Shown here in pieces: positions 6,147-8,161 of a DNA stretch of 8,161 nt (the stretch's first letter is position 1; each line of letters opens with the position of its first letter). Below the pieces are notes generated by a model. The model worked only from the letters and a program-made list of their open reading frames with translations, had not been told where the DNA came from and made no database searches. This stretch comes from a bacterium (GTDB taxonomy: Bacteria > Spirochaetota > Spirochaetia > JABEVK01), in NCBI GenBank assembly GCA_021781625.1, contig JAJXWL010000071.1, positions 1 to 8,161 on the forward strand, written 5' to 3'. The translations under genes and the position numbers were made by a program.

Positions 6147-7435
6147 ACTGAAAACAACCGAGAGGCCACAGCAAAAATAGTGGTATATAACTCGGTCAAA
6201 TCCCGATTGTCGACGGAAGAATACGCGATACGAAGGTACTTGCCTTGCAAGGCGATAGTGCCAATCCCTTCGGTGCGCAACAATTCTTTTCGTAAAACTT
6301 CCGCATCGCCTTTAACCAGTTCAAAGGTCATAAAGTACCCCGAGTTGAAGGGAAGGGGCCGTAAAACCTGGGGAGCCTTCTCGACCAACGAACGAACCGA
6401 GCGGTAGCGTTCTTCTAAGACTTTTGCAAACTTATCCTTGATACCGTGGTAAACCAAGCTGGAAAGCTCCTTATAGAGGAGGGTTTGGCCTACTCGGCTA
6501 GAATTTGACATCACCGTACGGATGGTTCCAAGAATCTTTTGATCGATGGCGGCAAAGTGTTCCGCAGTTAAGCCTTTGGCGGCCAGGGTCAAAAAGGCTA
6601 CCCGAAAGCCCCAAACGTAATCCTCTTTGGTGGCTCCGTCCAGCTTTACGGCAAGGAGATTTTCATGGGCGTTGTACAGAAGATTAAATAACGAGTGCTT
6701 GAAAACATCCTTTTCATAAAAAAGGCCAAAGTAAGCATCGTCAAAAAACACCACGAGGTTCAGACCTTCGGCGGCAAGTGCTGTCAGCTGTTTGGCGAGT
6801 TCTTGAGCTTCGGTGGCGGTAGGCGTGTAACCGGTGGGGTTATGAGGAAAATTTAAAACCAGGACAGCCTTATTGTTACGGGCTTGAGAACGTAAGGTTT
6901 CAACTATCCCGGGAATATTCAGGGTGTTCTCGGGGGTGAAGAGCGAAAAGGTCTTACAATGGGCTTGAGCTCGGGTTTCAAAAATCAGCGGATAATTATC
7001 CCAGCAGAGATCCGAGTAAACGACGCAGTCGTCTTCTTCGATAAAAAGGTCTGCTGCCAGCGAAATTCCTGCCGTGATTCCGGGAACTACGGCGGGGAGG
7101 GAGATTTGATCGTCTTTGACGAAGGGGTTTTTGGCTAAAAGAGAGGTTTTCCACAGGGTTCGCAGGCGGGCGTCCCCTCCGGTAGGGGCATAATCCGTGG
7201 CTTCGGAAGGGGAAAGCCGGGGGAGGTTGTCTTGAATCGTCGGCAAAATCATGGGTTCGCCGTCGGTCATCGCGATTCCCACAGTGGCATTGAAGGTAGT
7301 TGCGGATTTTTTGGCTTCTGCCGATTGGGCGACAATACCGCGCGGAAAGTAAATGCGCCGGCCGAACTTGGTCAGCGTACGGCCTACTACGGTAGGCGCG
7401 AGAAGGGCATTAAGTTCTTCTGCGAGGGGGTGCAT
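6143..7435 (-). CDS. PLP-dependent aminotransferase, class I/II (aspartate aminotransferase fold)
   Basis: It probably transfers an amino group between an amino acid and a 2-oxo acid in the cytoplasm. All fold-type I landmarks are present in 430 residues: 'YAPTGG' near 82-87, the PLP-contacting N199 in 'NFPHNPTG', D232 and Y235 in 'FDDAYFGL', the Schiff-base lysine K270 in 'DGATKEDYVWGFR', the phosphate-binding R278 exactly eight residues on, and R402 in 'YLRIAYSS', which holds the substrate carboxylate. It should therefore be active. Aspartate/aromatic-type substrates are likely, but specificity cannot be read. The ATG at 7435 has AGGA (7446-7443), 7 nt upstream. Its stop overlaps the start of the binding-lipoprotein gene, so the two are translationally linked. 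It is transcribed divergently from the gene on its right across a 78-bp region with a palindrome. Confidence 0.95.
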   Translation of the reverse strand: MHPLAEELNALLAPTVVGRTLTKFGRRIYFPRGIVAQSAEAKKSATTFNATVGIAMTDGEPMILPTIQDNLPRLSPSEATDYAPTGGDARLRTLWKTSLLAKNPFVKDDQISLPAVVPGITAGISLAADLFIEEDDCVVYSDLCWDNYPLIFETRAQAHCKTFSLFTPENTLNIPGIVETLRSQARNNKAVLVLNFPHNPTGYTPTATEAQELAKQLTALAAEGLNLVVFFDDAYFGLFYEKDVFKHSLFNLLYNAHENLLAVKLDGATKEDYVWGFRVAFLTLAAKGLTAEHFAAIDQKILGTIRTVMSNSSRVGQTLLYKELSSLVYHGIKDKFAKVLEERYRSVRSLVEKAPQVLRPLPFNSGYFMTFELVKGDAEVLRKELLRTEGIGTIALQGKYLRIAYSSVDNRDLTELYTTIFAVASRLFSV

Positions 7436-7464
7436 GTTTTTTTCCTAACAGTTTCCCCCTACCT

Positions 7465-7476
7465 TGTCAATTGACA
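7465..7476. promoter_or_regulatory. Perfect 12-bp palindrome in the divergent promoter region
   Basis: TGTCAATTGACA is its own reverse complement and holds TTGACA on both strands, so it can be a shared pair of back-to-back -35 elements and also an operator with TGTCA half-sites. A good -10 is seen only on the plus side; the minus-strand candidate (TTAGGA, 16-nt spacing) is weak. Confidence 0.5.
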
Positions 7477-7500
7477 GCCAGGTACTCCTTAGCGGATGAT
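7471..7500 (+). promoter_or_regulatory. Candidate sigma-70 promoter of the right-end gene
   Basis: A perfect TTGACA (7471-7476) is followed by an 18-nt spacer and GATGAT (7495-7500, 4 of 6 to TATAAT). The start site would be near 7507, just before the ATG at 7514. An earlier in-frame ATG at 7496 would lie inside the -10 and is therefore unlikely if this promoter is real. Confidence 0.5.
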
Positions 7501-7513
7501 AGAAGAAGAGCAT

Positions 7514-8161
7514 ATGGCCAAAGTTGCATCGCAAAAGTCTAACCCTAAATCCGATCAACCCCTGGGCTGGTTAGATCGCGTCCTCTCTCTCTTGGGCATG
7601 GAGCCTGACCCTGAACGGGAAAAGAAGGCTCTTTTAAAAGATTTGAAGAATCAGCTAAAAAAATCGCACGGTAAGTTTGTCAAAATGCCCGATCAGGTGG
7701 ATGTGGGCTTAGCCAAGTTTTTTTACGAGGCCTATGCTGTGGTCGGTTCAGCCCAGTCTCTTTTGCAGAATGCATCGACGTCTCAAGCCTTAAAAATGAT
7801 CTTCATCGAACAGGTTTTAACGGCCAGTCAAAAAACTCTGCAAGAAGAACTTAGTGAGGCGGGCATTCGCGAGCTAGCCAAAACCCTGCCCCATGAACAA
7901 TTGATCGACCGGGTGCGAACTAGCCTAGTGGATTATACGGCTGCCCTGGAAATTGAAACTCAGAAAAAAATCGATACACAATACAACCTATTTTTGACCT
8001 TCGTTGACCTCATCAACTTCAACTACTACTTCTTGCTCAAGAAATTCGATTCGATGCTACCAGAACGCGATTTTGGTTACCTCCCTCGTTTTGAACCCAT
8101 CAATGGCGAGTATGTCGTCGAAGACCTCAAAGACTTCTTAACCGTTAGCGGCCCTGTTTCC
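7514..8161 (+). CDS. Protein of unknown function, spirochaete-type, 3' end outside the window
   Basis: The frame is open for 216 codons and leaves the window without a stop. It starts at the ATG at 7514, with purine-rich AAGAAGAG just before it; an in-frame ATG six codons earlier (7496) has no good ribosome site. The protein is soluble-looking: no signal peptide or membrane helix. A Lys-rich start is followed by 'GWLDRVLSLLGMEPDPEREKK' split near residue 30, then mainly charged and amphipathic helices, a lysine-rich stretch at 42-57, and an aromatic segment 'FVDLINFNYYFLLKKF' at about 163-178. It recalls a conserved family of unknown function limited to spirochaetes (possibly DUF5312, from memory, not checked). 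It is divergent from the aminotransferase and may share its control region. No function should be assigned. Confidence 0.88.
   Translation, partial: MAKVASQKSNPKSDQPLGWLDRVLSLLGMEPDPEREKKALLKDLKNQLKKSHGKFVKMPDQVDVGLAKFFYEAYAVVGSAQSLLQNASTSQALKMIFIEQVLTASQKTLQEELSEAGIRELAKTLPHEQLIDRVRTSLVDYTAALEIETQKKIDTQYNLFLTFVDLINFNYYFLLKKFDSMLPERDFGYLPRFEPINGEYVVEDLKDFLTVSGPVS

Overview
The window most likely comes from a spirochaete-type bacterium (Treponema/Spirochaeta relatives). This rests on the look of the encoded proteins: a lipoprotein with a loose spirochaete-style lipobox, a UgpC/MalK-like sugar ABC ATPase, a small barrel-like secreted protein with an N-terminal 'VNPFTLL' motif, and a truncated 3' gene that recalls a family known to me only from spirochaetes. 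No rRNA or other marker gene is present, so the assignment is an inference. Genes are closely packed and nearly all on the minus strand.

Left end (1-633). The window opens inside a CRISPR array: one cut repeat and five full 36-nt repeats with five 35-40-nt spacers. The last repeat (361-396) is degenerate, and a much more decayed repeat-like stretch lies in register at 435-470. No cas genes are in view. A gene for a small secreted, probably outer-membrane protein follows on the plus strand (634-1239) and converges on a minus-strand operon, with a long hairpin (1298-1328) between them.

Centre (1339-3655). Read on the minus strand, the first operon is a TrhP/YegQ-like U32 tRNA hydroxylation protein, then an ECF-type sigma factor, then a two-helix small membrane protein 14 nt after the sigma gene. 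The membrane protein is a candidate regulator of the sigma factor. A promoter and an inverted repeat lie upstream of the U32 gene, directly after a strong intrinsic terminator (3631-3655) that ends the next transcription unit.

Right (3694-7435). Also on the minus strand are a class I/II PLP-dependent aminotransferase, a solute-binding lipoprotein whose start overlaps the aminotransferase stop (ATGA), and a UgpC/MalK-type ABC ATPase with its own promoter. No permease genes are present, so the ATPase may serve transporters encoded elsewhere.

Right end (7436-8161). A 78-bp divergent intergenic region holds a perfect 12-bp palindrome that contains TTGACA on both strands. It separates the aminotransferase from a plus-strand gene of unknown function that runs off the window.

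I do not see a clearly new system. The most interesting leads are the sigma factor with its membrane partner, the decaying CRISPR terminus with conflicting orientation signals, and the translationally coupled aminotransferase and binding protein.
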